The notes: generated by a model from the sequence alone, not told the origin. Shown: positions 19,582 to 31,389, counted from the stretch's first letter. The stretch: 33,810 nucleotides of DNA from Lingula anatina (GCF_001039355.2 NW_019775509.1:308120-341929); one strand, 5' to 3'. Made by a program: numbers and translations.

Positions 19582-21789
19582 TTAAATTTCCAGCCAAAAT
19601 GAATTTTCCTGGGGTAAAGGCCAATGTTTTCCTAATCAGTAATTTTATTATTATTGCTTGATCCGTCCCTGCACATGGATTCGATGTTTTATTACATAAT
19701 TTAGTTGAACATGACAACCCAGTCATTATTACGACATCTGCCATCTTACATATTGCATCATCTTCATAAAAAAAATGAGGGAGGGGGGGGGGGGGCGTTT
19801 TGTATGGCGGCCCTGTGCCATGTATAATATAGATGTCGCAAGCTGGCAATGACTACAGCAAGGATTATGAAAACGTATAAATGACAAAACAGTACACTTC
19901 AGATAAATTTTATCTTAAGGGATTTAAAAATGCATGGAGAAAATCTCTAGATATTAGTTATCATGGGGAAAATCCCATGGAGTGTTTTTGAGTAAATATT
20001 CATGAAAACTCTCTCTTTTCATCTTTTGTCGATGTATCTTTGATTTGATAAAAAAAATCCATCTGGCTTAAAAAAATGTAAACACAAACCACTGTATGAT
20101 TGAATGCTTCACTTATTAATTTTCAGAATTAAGAAGGCAAGCAATGTATTGCTCCAGAAGATATGAAATTTGTTTACTAAATCTATACTAGAAGTTGATA
20201 GTTATATTATGGCAATTAATGTGAGTTCTGAGCTGGTTGTGCTTTTCTTCAAAAGGACAAAATGGCAGGAATTGTAAGATAGCATTTCGCTCAAGGGGCT
20301 ATTTTGAAAGACCATTTAAAAAATCGGCCTTCTAGGCTCTTTGTAAAATGCAACCTTATTAGGTAAGTCTCTAAAAGCTGAAATTTTAGCCCAAAAACTG
20401 ACTTCAGAGTTTTTTGATGTATTTTGTAGTTCCAATACGGATAGCTCATCATTAAGCTTAGAGTATGTTGGGCTTCCAACATCTAAACAGTTTATTCTCC
20501 TGATACAGCACACAACTAATCACACCTTGGTATCATCAACAAAGGTTCGCAGGTCAAAATATTATTTCACACTCCCCACTTCAGAAAGATGACAATTGCG
20601 CACAGTAAGCTGTGATATTAATAAATGGACATGAGTTATTACGTGCCATAATAACCCTGTTCTAAGAAAACAGCTTATATTAGGTGACCAGGAATATTGA
20701 TAGTGATACTGGTACTTCTACACAAATATCTGCTTTACGCAGACACAATATAATCCTAATGTACAAAAAAATTCAAAAATTGTGTTTCTTGTCCTGATAC
20801 TAATTTAATTTCAAATATATATGAAAATCTTGTGAAAGGTAAATCACTATAGCTATGTAAATCTACTAGTATATATGTAGTGAATGATAGGCAGGGTAAT
20901 ACAAAATTGAACCCCAGGCAGTCTGTTTTTGAACTCGAAACCAAAATCTCAGCACTTGCCGTTACCCCGGAACTGTAGGACATACTGTCAAGTTTGATCA
21001 AGAAGAGTCAAATAATTCTCGCCCAGGTGAATGATTATATAATATTATTAAGATTCAAAGAAAAGCATACTTACAAATTTATGGGTAATACCGTATATAT
21101 AAACAAATAGTAAGTCTAAAAAGATGACAAGCTGACTTCCAAGGGTCTGTAACCCATATTTTTACTTTTGTCATTCTTTATATTCTTTCTCAATGACAAA
21201 TGTCACACAAAATGTTCCATAAAAAATGATCCAGCCAGTTTAAAATGAAGGTGGTGGGGGCTTTCTTGTGTTTGTTATCTTGTTTACATTGCAAGTCTTT
21301 TATGGGGATCCTGTGTACATAAAAGGGCACATTTAGGGGCACACATACATAAAAGAAGTTAAACATTACCTGTAACACAGGTAAATATTGCTTGGTAAAA
21401 ATCACTGGGGGATGAAGGCTGTGATTTTTGGTGATTTGAAGCTGGTATTCAAAAAGACAGATCTGATTTACAAACCTGTGTAAAGAAAATTTAAAAGTAG
21501 ACTGCACAATTTTGCTGTGGTGAGGAGACGTCAAATAGTGCTTCGATTTACGACCTGAAGGACAAACTTTAAATCCAACAATTCCTGCTTTTAAACCTAC
21601 TTCACGAAGCTGTGTAGTATAAATTATAGTAAATATTTAGAGCACAGGCTGTAATTTTCCATCACCATTAGTTTACTATTACAGCCAAAGTGGTCACAGG
21701 TCTTAATCAGACTATTGTGAGCAGATGCTGAAATTCACTGACTGCTAGGTGGTATAGTGTCCAGGACCCTGTTACGTCAGGTAAAGCTA
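19582..21789. other. first intron, nothing recognised
   Basis: AT-rich, with a poly-G run near 19,783-19,795. A 41-nt segment at 21,075-21,115 is flanked by splice-like signals on the minus strand but is too weakly supported to call. Confidence 0.45.
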
Positions 21790-21826
21790 CCCCCCCACCC
21801 CACCCCCACCCCCACCACCACCACTC
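21790..21826. repeat. C-rich tract, quadruplex-capable on minus strand
   Basis: Repeated CCCCCA and CCACCA units give at least four runs of four or more G on the minus strand with one-base spacers. Confidence 0.85.
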
Positions 21827-21954
21827 TCCAACCACAGTGCCCAAGTCTGACTGATGCCGATTGCCTCTCATATCACTGGACCAATATGCTGTCAATTCAT
21901 GAAAACATTTGCAAAATGGATATGTTCACATTGTAGATCTATTATACTAGCTAT

Positions 21955-22060
21955 TGTGCTCTAACTCCAGACACGTCATTCTGTTATTCTGACTGCATTC
22001 AGCGAGAGTCCCCAAGGAGTTAGTGCAAAGTAGCTACTACGACAGACACATTGTGATTGC
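21955..22060. mobile_element. MITE fragment, copy E (single arm)
   Basis: Reversed, the segment reads CTAACTCCTTGGGGACTCTCG, then CTGAATGCAGTCAGAATAACAG, matching the CAACTCTGCAGAGACTC, TGCTGAATACAATCAGATTAA arm of the 26,203 element. The partner arm is not evident, so it is probably a truncated copy. Confidence 0.45.
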
Positions 22061-23152
22061 ACTCAATAATGGTACATTTCTTTAAATTGCAATTCGCTGC
22101 TACTTACCAGGTACTGCTAGTTCTCGATATCATGAAAACGAAACAGAAGCTTAAAAAACACCTTGGTAAATTCAATGTTCAATTCAGCACGGGCAAACAC
22201 TGCAGCATACCAATCACAGTCCATGAATGCGCATCACACCATCTCCAGCACACCTGAATCGCGTTATTACAAAACCGTCAATTACTTATAGCTAGGCTTC
22301 CTGTTACATGAAACTTCGATACTTGTCAGTTTTCATGTGCTGCTCCTCTCGACTCCTGTCATCTTTACAGTCTGAGAGCGTTCAAACATGCAAATACTGA
22401 CAATACTGCCAGTGATAACCAAAAAGATTTTCAAGAAAAGCTAAAAAAATTGTCACATTGGACCAAGGGACTGGCAACAAATTTATGAAGCACTGTTTGG
22501 AATTTAAACTCAGTCCAGTGAAAAAAAATCCTTCAGTTCGGCAAATTCTTTATACCTGCCAGAAAAATGCATACTGCCTGTAGAAAGCAATTTTCAGAGA
22601 GAGAGAGGGGGGAAGGGATTTTTTGTAAACAAGTGGATCTTTTTTTCACTATAATGGCATAGAACCAAGATCAAATTTTGATTCATACAAAATAGCTATT
22701 CCTTTAAACCCCTAAACCTACAGTAAGAGGATATTTATGTTCATTATTCTTTAAGAAAGGGACATGCTTCTGAGATGTCATCTAAGAATATGGTAAATAA
22801 ATAAACAAATAAACAAACAAATACATAAATAATACTAACCAAAAGGCAATCTTTCCAATTATTAGATAAATAAAAACAAAAACCGCTAATTTTGAAGATA
22901 CCATCAGTAAGTTTTCTATTTTGCAGCAACCTTATCCGCTGTCTGATTATAAAAGGCAGATGAAGAGGTGATATCCTCTTATTTATATTACAGTATGGGA
23001 GATAAAAAGCATCATTCGTCATTGTTATTTGTCATTTGTGTCTCTATGATTTACTGATGATTTATGCTAAGAGAAAAAAACAATTTAATCTAATTTGATA
23101 ATCATAGCTAGATATATTGGACAACATGATGGTTGCTGTTAATACTTTCTGA
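22061..23152. other. first intron, nothing recognised
   Basis: AT-rich. There is a short GA tract with six G at 22,596-22,612 and an (AAATAAAC)-like patch at 22,794-22,830. No exon was identified. Confidence 0.45.
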
Positions 23153-23333
23153 TGTGTGTGTGTGTATGTGTGTATGTGTGTGTGTATGTGTGTGTGTATG
23201 TGTGTGTATGTTTGCATGTGTATGTGTATGTGTGTGTGTGCATATATGTGTGTGTGTGTATGTGTGCGTGTATGTGTGTGTGTGTGTGTGCGTGTATGTG
23301 TGTGTGTTTGCATGTGTGTGCATGTGCATGCAT
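23153..23333. repeat. TG-rich microsatellite with TGTA, TGCA variants
   Basis: About 180 bp of alternating purine-pyrimidine sequence. TG runs are interrupted at irregular intervals by TATG and GCATG. The many overlapping open frames here (poly Cys-Val on one strand, poly His-Thr on the other) are translations of the repeat, not proteins. Confidence 0.95.
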
Positions 23334-24596
23334 GCACTAAGTATGTTAATATATGTGTGTGCATTGTGCACACAAACTATGGTACAGAAAGGATATTTTA
23401 ATATTTCTATTTTAAAAATGTCATATACATTCTTCATAAAAATCATAATACTGTATACCTCATAGGAAATATGATGAAAAAAATCTCCACAATAACAGAA
23501 CATTGTTGTGAGTCAAAAAATGTTGGTTTCAAAGCAGGAGGTACTAAAAGGCTTCTACTAGGTCTAGATACAGAAATTTCTCATTAAGTTTGAAAAAAAT
23601 TTAACATGTTTCCCAAAACACATTCTATGAGAAATTCATTTTCATAAAAAAATTATTCTTAAGTTATGAAAAGATGACTGGCTTTGTGTCAGGTAGTTTT
23701 TTTTCATAAAATCTAAAAAAAGAAATCATACATTAGAATAAGTAGGTATGAAATTTGCGAACATTTACCGTAGATTGCCAAACCTTTACAGGACCACTGA
23801 ACAGATCTTAGTCACAGTTGTCTCCTTCATTTAATAATTTATAACACAAAAAAGAATGGTTTGATGTTTTGATCATTCCACAAACATTTTTGCTCAAGCC
23901 ACAAAACTTATTTTCTACCACATCAATGAGAAAGAGATAGAGTTCTTCCCCAAAATATTGACTTCTAAAAGAAGATAATTTTTAGAATCATAAAAAATGT
24001 GGACATGAGATGGGTCCGAGCTAGCATCTCCTATATATACATATTTTGAGTTCATATCTGTCACATTAAGAAGGGATACTCTCAAAATGTTCTTGAATGG
24101 ATTCTAAACTGGAAGAAGGGAATACCAAAGTGACAGACAGACAGACATATGAATTTCAATGTCTTACCTGACCTATTCTTTTTCTTTATTTTTCTTAGTT
24201 TAAGTGATATATTTTAGGGTAGGGTCAACTGAAGAGAATTTTTTTCCACACCATAACCACTAAAACCACAACAATAAGATTACTGTGCACTGGACTGATA
24301 TTATATTAATAAAAAGACTGGCTTTCCTAACATGACTTCTACAAAGGTCAAGATGAAGAAGAATTTTTTTTTGACAGGAACCTCTAACTGCACCGGGGGT
24401 TTGAGGCCTATTGGAAACCTGTAGTCTGGAAAAGTCCTTGGGGTGTCTAGATGTCTTGACTGGCACACTTCCTGTGAAATGTGAACAGCGAGGAAATGTT
24501 TCTTACTTGGCACACTTCATGCAGACGTAGCATATGAAACATGAACTAAATGCTGAAGATGATTTTATGAAATTTTGAAAAATCACAGTTTTGACT
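23334..24596. other. first intron, nothing recognised
   Basis: AT-rich with runs of A and T. No exon or element was identified. Confidence 0.45.
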
Positions 24597-24683
24597 AACA
24601 ATTTGGATTCTGTGAATAATTTTATAACAATTTGGATTCTGTGAATAATTTTACAACAATTTGGATTCTGTGAATAATTTTAC
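24597..24683. repeat. 29-bp tandem repeat, three copies
   Basis: Three head-to-tail units begin AACAATTTGGATTCTGTGAA and continue with TAATTTTAT or TAATTTTAC. They differ only at the last base (units at 24,597, 24,626 and 24,655), so the array is young. Confidence 0.95.
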
Positions 24684-26202
24684 ACCTTTTTTAAAACTAA
24701 AATGTATGATAGAGTCCTTTCTCAACCAAAATATTGATATTTTTCAGAAGATGCCAAACAGAGCTAACGTAACTTGGTTGTACTAGTACATAGTTAAACT
24801 GCATGTTTAAGCTTCACTCCATACATCTCATCCTTAATTAACTTTCACATGCTTGCATGTCTGACTAACGACAAAAAAATCATTAATGGAATTATCGGGT
24901 AAAAAGCACTACTGAGGAATTTTTTTTTTTTTTGCTTAACATTTTCAGACAGTCTGTGAAGTAAATCTATAAAAGCCACATGCTGTGTAGTGTGTATAAG
25001 TAATTAGCCATTTTCAAACCATTTTCCATAAAAAAGGTTTTAATTCTTAGTGATGATAGTAGAAGCAGAACTTCAACCTTCTCATTAGACAAAAATGTGC
25101 AGTGGGCGTCGTCCAGGTGACTGAAAAAATCGTCTACAGGGTATTGCAATCAATTCGTTACTGCCTGGAGTTTGAAAAACTGACAATTCTAGGTCTAACC
25201 ATTCCAAATATAACTTTTCATTGGCTGGCTCCAGTGTGCTACAAAAACTAGTTATATTCAAGATATCCTGAGGCAAAGGTACAAAGCTCTTGATAAGGAA
25301 AAGATCAGTCTAACCACCATAACTGAAATAAGCCAATCCATCAAAAGCTTTGCTCCAAGACTTGTTTCTTATCGGTTGACGAATCCCACGTGAAGCACAT
25401 CACAGGGGCAGATTGAGGTCGTCTTCTGGGATTTCTGGGCCATCAGATTTTCAAGTTTTCAATGACTAGCATCTTATTTTTTGGTTCGGAAGATGGTAAA
25501 AAATAGAAGGTGGATCAACAAAGATAATTTGGAAGAATGTCAGAAAATACCTCTGAATCCACCCCTGCATCAATGTGATCATTATGGAGCTGTCATTGGG
25601 CACTGGTCATCTTCAATACTGATCTGTCATCATCAGTGACTGATGCCCTCTGGCAAGTGATTTTGAGAAGCGCTAAAAAATCGAAATCTTATATGCCCTT
25701 AGAGATATGAATTTTTTTTTTCATGTTCGACACACTCCAGGCTGGTGGAGAAGAGGCGAGCTCCAGAACAACAGTGAATTAAGTCTTTTGTTTGTTTGTT
25801 TGTTTCAAAATTTCCACATTGATTCAATACAAACAAAAAAGGTTCAAACCCTCTCCTACTTTCAAAACCTTCATCATCAATATCGCCACACATTAAATAT
25901 CATCTAAAATGCATTATCAGTATTCTAACATATATCAAAACCACTTAATATATTCACAATCCAATTTATATGTCAAAGTATGTAATAATAATTTGGGAAA
26001 ACTATTCTGAGACTAATCTTGTAATCAAAATCAGTCTTGACGATCATTAAGGTGGGTGTAGAAAAAGAATATTATGATGACAAGAGACATTTCAACCTGA
26101 CATGACTGGGGGTGAACACACATAGAATACTAATGACAGCAATGTACCATCCTTTAGGTGGTTCAGACAAGGACGGCTTCTGACTGGAAGTGGGGCTTAG
26201 TA
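24684..26202. other. first intron, nothing recognised
   Basis: AT-rich. The several short open frames on both strands show no recognisable motif or joined splice structure. Confidence 0.45.
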
Positions 26203-26450
26203 GGGCTTGTTTCCAATGAAACTATTGTATTACCTAGATTGATCCAACTCTGCAGAGACTCTTGCTGAATACAATCAGATTAATAAATTAGCATGCGGTG
26301 CTGCCTCCTGGTGTTGAGAAGAATGTACAGAAAAGCTGATGATTATACTAGCTGATGATTTACCTCAAATTGCTCAATGTTGTTTTTTATGCAATCTGAG
26401 TAAATGACAGCACAACACAGGTGGATTGGACCAGTTTCTAGTCTTTTATT
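26203..26450. mobile_element. MITE of the GGGCTCATTCCC family, copy F
   Basis: The left end GGGCTTGTTTCCAATGAAAC and the following ACTCTGCAGAGACTCTTGCT, then GAATACAATCAG match copy A and its inverted arm. The right arm is represented by GCAATCTGAG and GGATTGGACC, but the terminal repeat on that side is not found. The right boundary is therefore approximate. Confidence 0.5.
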
Positions 26451-27882
26451 ACTACTTAAAAAGTAAATTGATTCTAAAGAGAATAAACAGGACAGGTTTT
26501 TACTTACTTGGCTCTATATTTTCACCACTACTCCACATGAGATATTAAAACCCTATTTCACCATAGTCTAGTCTTTCACGATGACAAGTACACATGGAAA
26601 TTATTTTTTTGTAATCTGACAGAAGTTAGACCAATTTTCGTTCCAAATCAGCCGTGTCTGAGCAGGCCTTGAGCTATCATCCTCCCCTGTCCTGTGTACA
26701 TTCTTAATGTATGAAAACACAGCTATCAGCAAGCATTGCCCATCATCCAGTCATAACTATGATATGCCAAATAAATCTTATTGCCCACACCTCCCAAACT
26801 TTTCCTCTCTCTGGAATTTTATCTAGCCACTATATTTACATGAATTTTGAAAAATATGTTTGGGGTTTGCCTGTATTTTCTTGTTTCAAACAAATAACCT
26901 TCTAGTACTTATATCAAATCAATTGTAGTTGTTAACCTTTTCCCTCATCACCTTCAGAGTGGACATATGCATAAGACATAAATAAACTGAATACACAGAT
27001 AATTCTTATTAACTGCCCTTCTGTCTTGCTTTATCAGTTACAAATAAAAGTACACCTGTGGGTACATCCTTTTAAAGAGTCACAGGTTGTTGATCATAAT
27101 TTACTGGCCATGGAGAGTGACACTTAAAAGTGTGTACAATACATGATATATGTCATTACTTTTTGTTTTCCGCAACATGCACTGGTAGTTCTACCCCTGT
27201 AAAAAAAAGTTACTAGTACTTTCATGTTTATCTACTGGTCAAGGGCAGGTGAAAAATGTATATTTATCTTTCTTGTTTTTAAACAGGGTTTCTTTATGTC
27301 CAAGAATCCTTGAAGCACTAACATGAGAAATTTATCACATTCAGTGACCTGCTGTAGCAAAGAAAGACCTTGAATATATTATTTTTTTAAATATTTAAAA
27401 AGATGCTCCACAAAATTTATAAAGATATGGCGAAAATTCAGTACAGTATTTCAGAAACACTAACTAAAATTGGACTAAAACTTTTAATACATTTCATTAA
27501 AAAATTGACGATGTCAGACATTTTAAACACTCTTACCACAGTTACACGAGTACATCTTCCATCCAATACCTCTTTGTGAAAAACAAGATTCTTGAATAGA
27601 CAATCATTGCATTTAATTATTCTATTCCACCTGAGGGCACAATAATTGTAAGGAAATTAGTAAGTGACATTTTCCTTGACTAATAAATTTAGTCACCTTT
27701 ACTCATTTCCCTCTATAAACATGGAAATCAATAATAAACATGGATGACAGGGCTGAGAGAGAACATTCACCAAATGTCCAATGGCAGATCATCACACTAC
27801 TCTTGTCAGCATTTTACAGTGTGCCATACATTGTGCCATATTCCTTCCATTAAAATTTAATTACATCAGCCTTTCCATTCCT
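26451..27882. other. first intron, nothing recognised
   Basis: AT-rich. No exon, element or tandem repeat was identified. Confidence 0.45.
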
Positions 27883-27932
27883 CCCCCCCCCCCCCCCAAA
27901 AAAAAAGGCACAATTTTTTATGGGAGGGGGGG
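27883..27932. repeat. poly-C/poly-A run with partial foldback
   Basis: Fifteen C and nine A are followed 13 nt later by TTTTTTATGGGAGGGGGGG. The two halves can pair. Confidence 0.8.
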
Positions 27933-28674
27933 ATACTAATGCATCCTACACACTCTTTTAAAGACTCTAGAGAATTTAAAAAATCTGTACACAATCTCAG
28001 ATGACGTTATATTCACAAGACCTTTTTCAACACAAACAACACTATCAGTTCTGCTATTATGAGAATGTGACTGCACACCTCAATCTCTAGTACACTAGTT
28101 AGTATGTTAAAAGTATCAAGCATCTCCAGGTTAAAGACTAATTATGCAGGTAAATTGCTATGTTTACATTTGCTTAACTTAAATTCTCCTTGTATCCTTT
28201 TCTGCGCTGAACTTAATCAGAGCAAATCAAGTTAAAAGCGGTTATTGTACATTACACAAAGAGCGTCTGCCACTTATGAGTGATAATATGCAGAGGTAGG
28301 TCACAGATACTGGTCTGTTTATTTATTTCCTCACAGTTAATGTAGCTGGGTAAACAAACAAAGAAACAATCAGTTGATTGTGGTAACATGGAGCATTTTC
28401 CATGCACTAAGTTTTCTCCATATTTAGACGAAACCACAGCGCACGCTGCAGCAATGCCATTTATATTACATTAACTAATGAATGAGTCACTGCCAACTGC
28501 GCCGAGGCAGCTCCTACTACTAGTACTAGTACACAGGCGAGCCCTGGTACTCAAATAGATGCGGTGTGTTCGCTGCAATTTCAGCACTGACACGCGAAAA
28601 AACTCTTGTTTCAATTAATGCTCTTATAAATATCTCGTTGCTTTAAGTCTGTGTTTAATTAAATGGGTACTTAC
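27933..28674. other. first intron, 5' end
   Basis: AT-rich, becoming more CpG-containing from about 28,435 toward the promoter (gcgcacgctgcag, gcgccgaggcagc). No further exon was identified. Confidence 0.5.
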
Positions 28675-28800
28675 CACGTGGACTGAAGGTTTTCTGCAGG
28701 TGGATACCGTCGCCGATTCATTCACCGGCCATGATGGGTGGCTACCGAACACGCATGCCCAGATTGTGGCTTCCGGATGTCATTTCACCTATGTCGCGCG
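28675..28800 (-). other. probable non-coding first exon of the myosin gene
   Basis: On the minus strand a consensus donor (CACGTG followed by GTAAGTACC) closes a CpG-containing segment. Several short upstream frames lie in it: ATGCGTGTTCGGTAG (from 28,756), ATGGCCGGTGAATGA (from 28,732), and an ATG at 28,721 that stays open for 15 codons to the donor. The last is directly preceded by an in-frame TGA. It is on the myosin strand and would leave an intron of about 20 kb to the start-codon exon. The 5' end is a guess. It could instead start a different transcript. Confidence 0.45.
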
Positions 28801-28958
28801 ACGCAAGTGGGAGTGGCGTTTTTCAAGTGATATCACTTGAGAGAGTATGTACAGTTAAACATATTAGACACGATAAAAAGCAGCTCATTAAAAGCATAAA
28901 CTATCAGTTTATTTGAAAATAGCTCAGATTTTGTGGAGTTTTTAATAATTTTTTTTTT

Positions 28959-28959
28959 N
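28959..28959. other. ambiguous base in a T run
   Basis: An N interrupts a poly-T stretch, presumably an uncertain homopolymer length in the assembly. Confidence 0.95.
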
Positions 28960-29035
28960 TTGTAACCCATGTTGAAGTCTTGTCGCGCCATCTACAGGAG
29001 ATAATTGCAGTACGCAGTAGACGCACCCGCGATTA

Positions 29036-29045
29036 GTCACGTGAC
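29036..29045. promoter_or_regulatory. CLEAR/E-box palindrome
   Basis: GTCACGTGAC is the perfect 10-bp element recognised by TFEB/MITF-type and USF bHLH proteins. It lies about 250 bp upstream of the probable first exon. The match is exact. Function is inferred. Confidence 0.5.
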
Positions 29046-29050
29046 CTTTA

Positions 29051-29764
29051 ACAAGCACACCCTAATGCTAATTGTGTGTGAATTTGGTGACATTTGATGG
29101 CGTCTTTTCAATTTTATAGACATTTCTTTACATCTGTAGAAGTCACAGTGAAACAGTCGATTTGAGGGGGTACCTCTTATAAATTTTACTAAATGGTATA
29201 AAATATGTATATTTTTACCACTATTTTGTATTTTTTTAACCATTAATCACGTTAGACACTGTATCCGTAATAAAAAGCACTATTTCTAACAATTTACGGC
29301 TGTAAGGTTATTATTTGTAAATAAAAGTACATGGAAATGGGGGTGGGACAACCTTTTTGACCAATGCTGTATATATATATTTATGGGCGTAAAATTGGGA
29401 CATTTGTGGATTTTTGTTCTATACACATGTAAGTTTTAAAAAATTGGATAATACATCGAATTCATTCAATTTCATTTTTTGAGACTTGAACTTGTGAAAT
29501 GCACCTCTATATTGGGTTTGGGTGAATAGAAATACACTTTTTATTAATCATTGAATTTCGTTAGAATTTAGCTTATAATAGTGTAAACCATACATCTTAT
29601 CTCTGCCAGAAATTAAATAAAATGACCGCACTGTATAAACGAACACTGTGAACAAAATAAGTAGTGATATCAGTCCCAACTAACACAATAGGATAAATAT
29701 AATAAAATCGATGATCAAAATAAAATACAGTAACATAAACATAATTGTCAGTGTCGGTTTGCAA
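29051..29764. other. intergenic stretch, nothing recognised
   Basis: AT-rich. A minus-strand frame at 29,037-29,243 is Lys/Arg-rich with no motif. A small TA run lies at 29,370-29,380. Confidence 0.4.
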
Positions 29765-29885
29765 CTGGTATAGCCCCACCCCCATGTAACCCCCAAACCC
29801 CCTGGTATACCCCCACCGCCTATATATTTCCCAACCCCCTGGTTCACCCCAACCCCTGGTATACCCCCAACTCCACCACCACCAC
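29765..29885. repeat. C-rich minisatellite (CCCCCTGGTATA units)
   Basis: Units resembling CCCCCTGGTATACCCCCA recur about four times with variants (TTCACC, TATATTTCCC), ending in CCACCACCACCA. The minus strand has many G3-G5 runs. The Gly/Trp-rich open frames on the minus strand here (29,597-29,916) are translations of the repeat. Confidence 0.8.
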
Positions 29886-30024
29886 ATACGCTCTTTTTAC
29901 GTACACGCGAGCACAATCTCGCACTTCAGTCATTTATTAATATGTTCGTAACAAGGTTTGTTATTTACAAGGCATGATCTATGTAAACCTCCATGTCATA
30001 CATCTGAAATCAAGAAGGGGTGTG

Positions 30025-30334
30025 TTATTTGGTAAATATTCTTCTTCCTTGATGTCCATTCCCTTTGATATGCTCATCAAATGTAAACTTATAAAAATAT
30101 GTATAAATATATAAATTAGAGATAAAAGGCTTGGAACTGGTTTCACAAAAGAATGATAAAAAGGTCAGCATTCTTGTTCTAAGAAGATTCCTCAAATCGG
30201 GTGTGGTCACATGTTCAGTCGAAATCTGTATATCACGAAGGGCTACATACAGATAGGTTATGTCAAGGAAAAGCATAAGCTGTTCACTGGATCTTGGTTT
30301 TATTTCACGTAGGAATTCACAAGACACGTAAAAA
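30025..30334 (-). other. possible terminal exon with open frame
   Basis: On the minus strand a very strong pyrimidine tract and acceptor (TTTCTTTTCTTCTTTTTAG) precedes position 30,334. From there a frame stays open for about 100 codons (beginning FYVSCEFLREIKPRSSEQ). I recognise no family. Its incoming phase does not fit the frame of the candidate exon at 30,472-30,611. It may be part of an untranslated or poorly resolved transcript, or chance. Confidence 0.25.
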
Positions 30335-30471
30335 CTAAAAAGAAGAAAAGAAATTATAATAATACACTCACTACCGGTTTTTAATTGCTTAAATTCACTT
30401 ACACATAAACAGAAAAATTTCAATCATCACCAGTAATCAATAATAAATAATAAACAGTATTAAAAACTCAC

Positions 30472-30611
30472 CATTTCTGCCATTCCTTTAACTATAAATT
30501 TCAAGTAGCAAAAATGAAAATAACTGACCAAAAAGAAAGAGTATACTATGTGCTCCTTCTACGGAGACACTGTGTTGAATTAAATAAAGTGCAAACTCAT
30601 GATGTACCATC
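30472..30611 (-). other. candidate exon of an unknown minus-strand transcript
   Basis: A 140-nt segment is bounded by TTTATTCAG and GTGAGT. Joined to the donor at 30,737 it continues a frame from ATG at 30,762 (MSRPIVFKG, then MVHHEFALYLIQHS and a hydrophobic FLFGQLFSFLLLEI). The frame stops at TAA, 30,490-30,488, giving 49 residues with a possible C-terminal membrane segment. The stop lies 16 nt before the donor. No homologue is recalled. The other two frames are closed. Confidence 0.25.
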
Positions 30612-30736
30612 CTGAATAAAAAGTTAACGTTTATGCAAATGGATGTCCATTGCATTAGATGAGCCGGTTCACCCAGCTCCTCAAAATCAATAAAAGTAAA
30701 TTAAACCTTACAATCTGGTACAGACGAAGTACTTAC

Positions 30737-30762
30737 CCTTTGAAAACAATTGGCCGAGACAT
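30737..30762 (-). other. candidate start of the unknown small frame
   Basis: ATG in the context AAATATGTC opens 26 nt that end at a consensus donor (AAAGG followed by GTAAGT). A second, longer frame across the same donor (30,701-30,937, MRRFFKCFFV and on) is in a different phase. Which, if either, is translated is undecided. Confidence 0.25.
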
Positions 30763-31389
30763 ATTTATTTTGGAAAATTTCACAAACCTGGTTTACTAGC
30801 TTGAACGACTTGGGCAACATTTTATATTCTTTCATGGTTAGAACAAAAAAACATTTAAAAAACCTTCTCATACGTTGTTTTATGCCAAAATAGTAGAGTC
30901 TTAAGTGCGTCTGGTGATTTACATGAATGAAAGACACTAAATGTTGACTTTGTTCAGCAAAAAATAGTTTAAAACATATTCAAATGATATTATCTAGAAA
31001 TATCCAAAATGAGGTATTAGAAAACGAGTGGGTGGCGTAAGAATTGTTATCAATATTAAGCATTTTGAGAGATCAATTTTTTTAATTGAATTTTGGTGTA
31101 CTTTTTAACACAACTAAATTTCATTTTATTTGGCAGTGAAACGCCGCAGATCAGATATAGGAGCAATATGTACTGTGGTAGTGATACCAACCGGTTCGAA
31201 ATATCAGCGTATTACAACGTGAACAGCACGATTTTGACTATGATCTCATACATTTAACAGATTTATAAGTTGGCTATTAAAAGGAGGAGGTGAAGTCAAC
31301 AAAAGGCAATAAGACAATGAGTAACTAGGTCGGTGCTGGAAAGTACAAACCGAAATAATATCGTTGGTGAGTATGAACTACAGCTAAAA
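30763..31389. other. intergenic or 5' region, nothing recognised
   Basis: AT-rich. On the minus strand this would be the leader region of the candidate transcript, but no upstream exon boundary is clear. Confidence 0.35.

Larger units (their letters stand above)
28760..29050 (-). promoter_or_regulatory. probable TATA-less CpG-containing promoter
   Basis: Upstream of the candidate first exon on the minus strand are an ETS-type CCGGAAG (28,770-28,776 reversed), the 10-bp palindrome GTCGCGCGAC (28,793-28,802), a CTCF-like GCGCCATCTACAGG (28,985-28,998) and the palindrome GTCACGTGAC (29,036-29,045). CpG is clearly more frequent than in the flanking kilobases. No TATA box sits at a sensible distance. 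This is the usual look of a broadly used promoter, but the transcription start is not visible. Confidence 0.45.

Noticed and set aside
21075-21115. 41-nt possible exon on the minus strand (TTTTTAG and GTAAGT)
   Set aside because: Its phase does not link to any other candidate exon, and such pairs of signals are expected by chance in 20 kb of intron.
22101-22160. Possible alternative first exon ending in CTG and GTAAGT on the minus strand
   Set aside because: No convincing acceptor, promoter or matching phase. It also lies in ordinary AT-rich intron.
23062-23503. Several long open frames of His-Thr or Cys-Val repeats
   Set aside because: Direct translations of the TG microsatellite.
29597-29916. 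Gly/Trp-rich minus-strand frames
   Set aside because: Translations of the C-rich minisatellite.
31180-31205. GGTTCGAAA, similar to a tRNA B box
   Set aside because: No A box or cloverleaf can be built around it.
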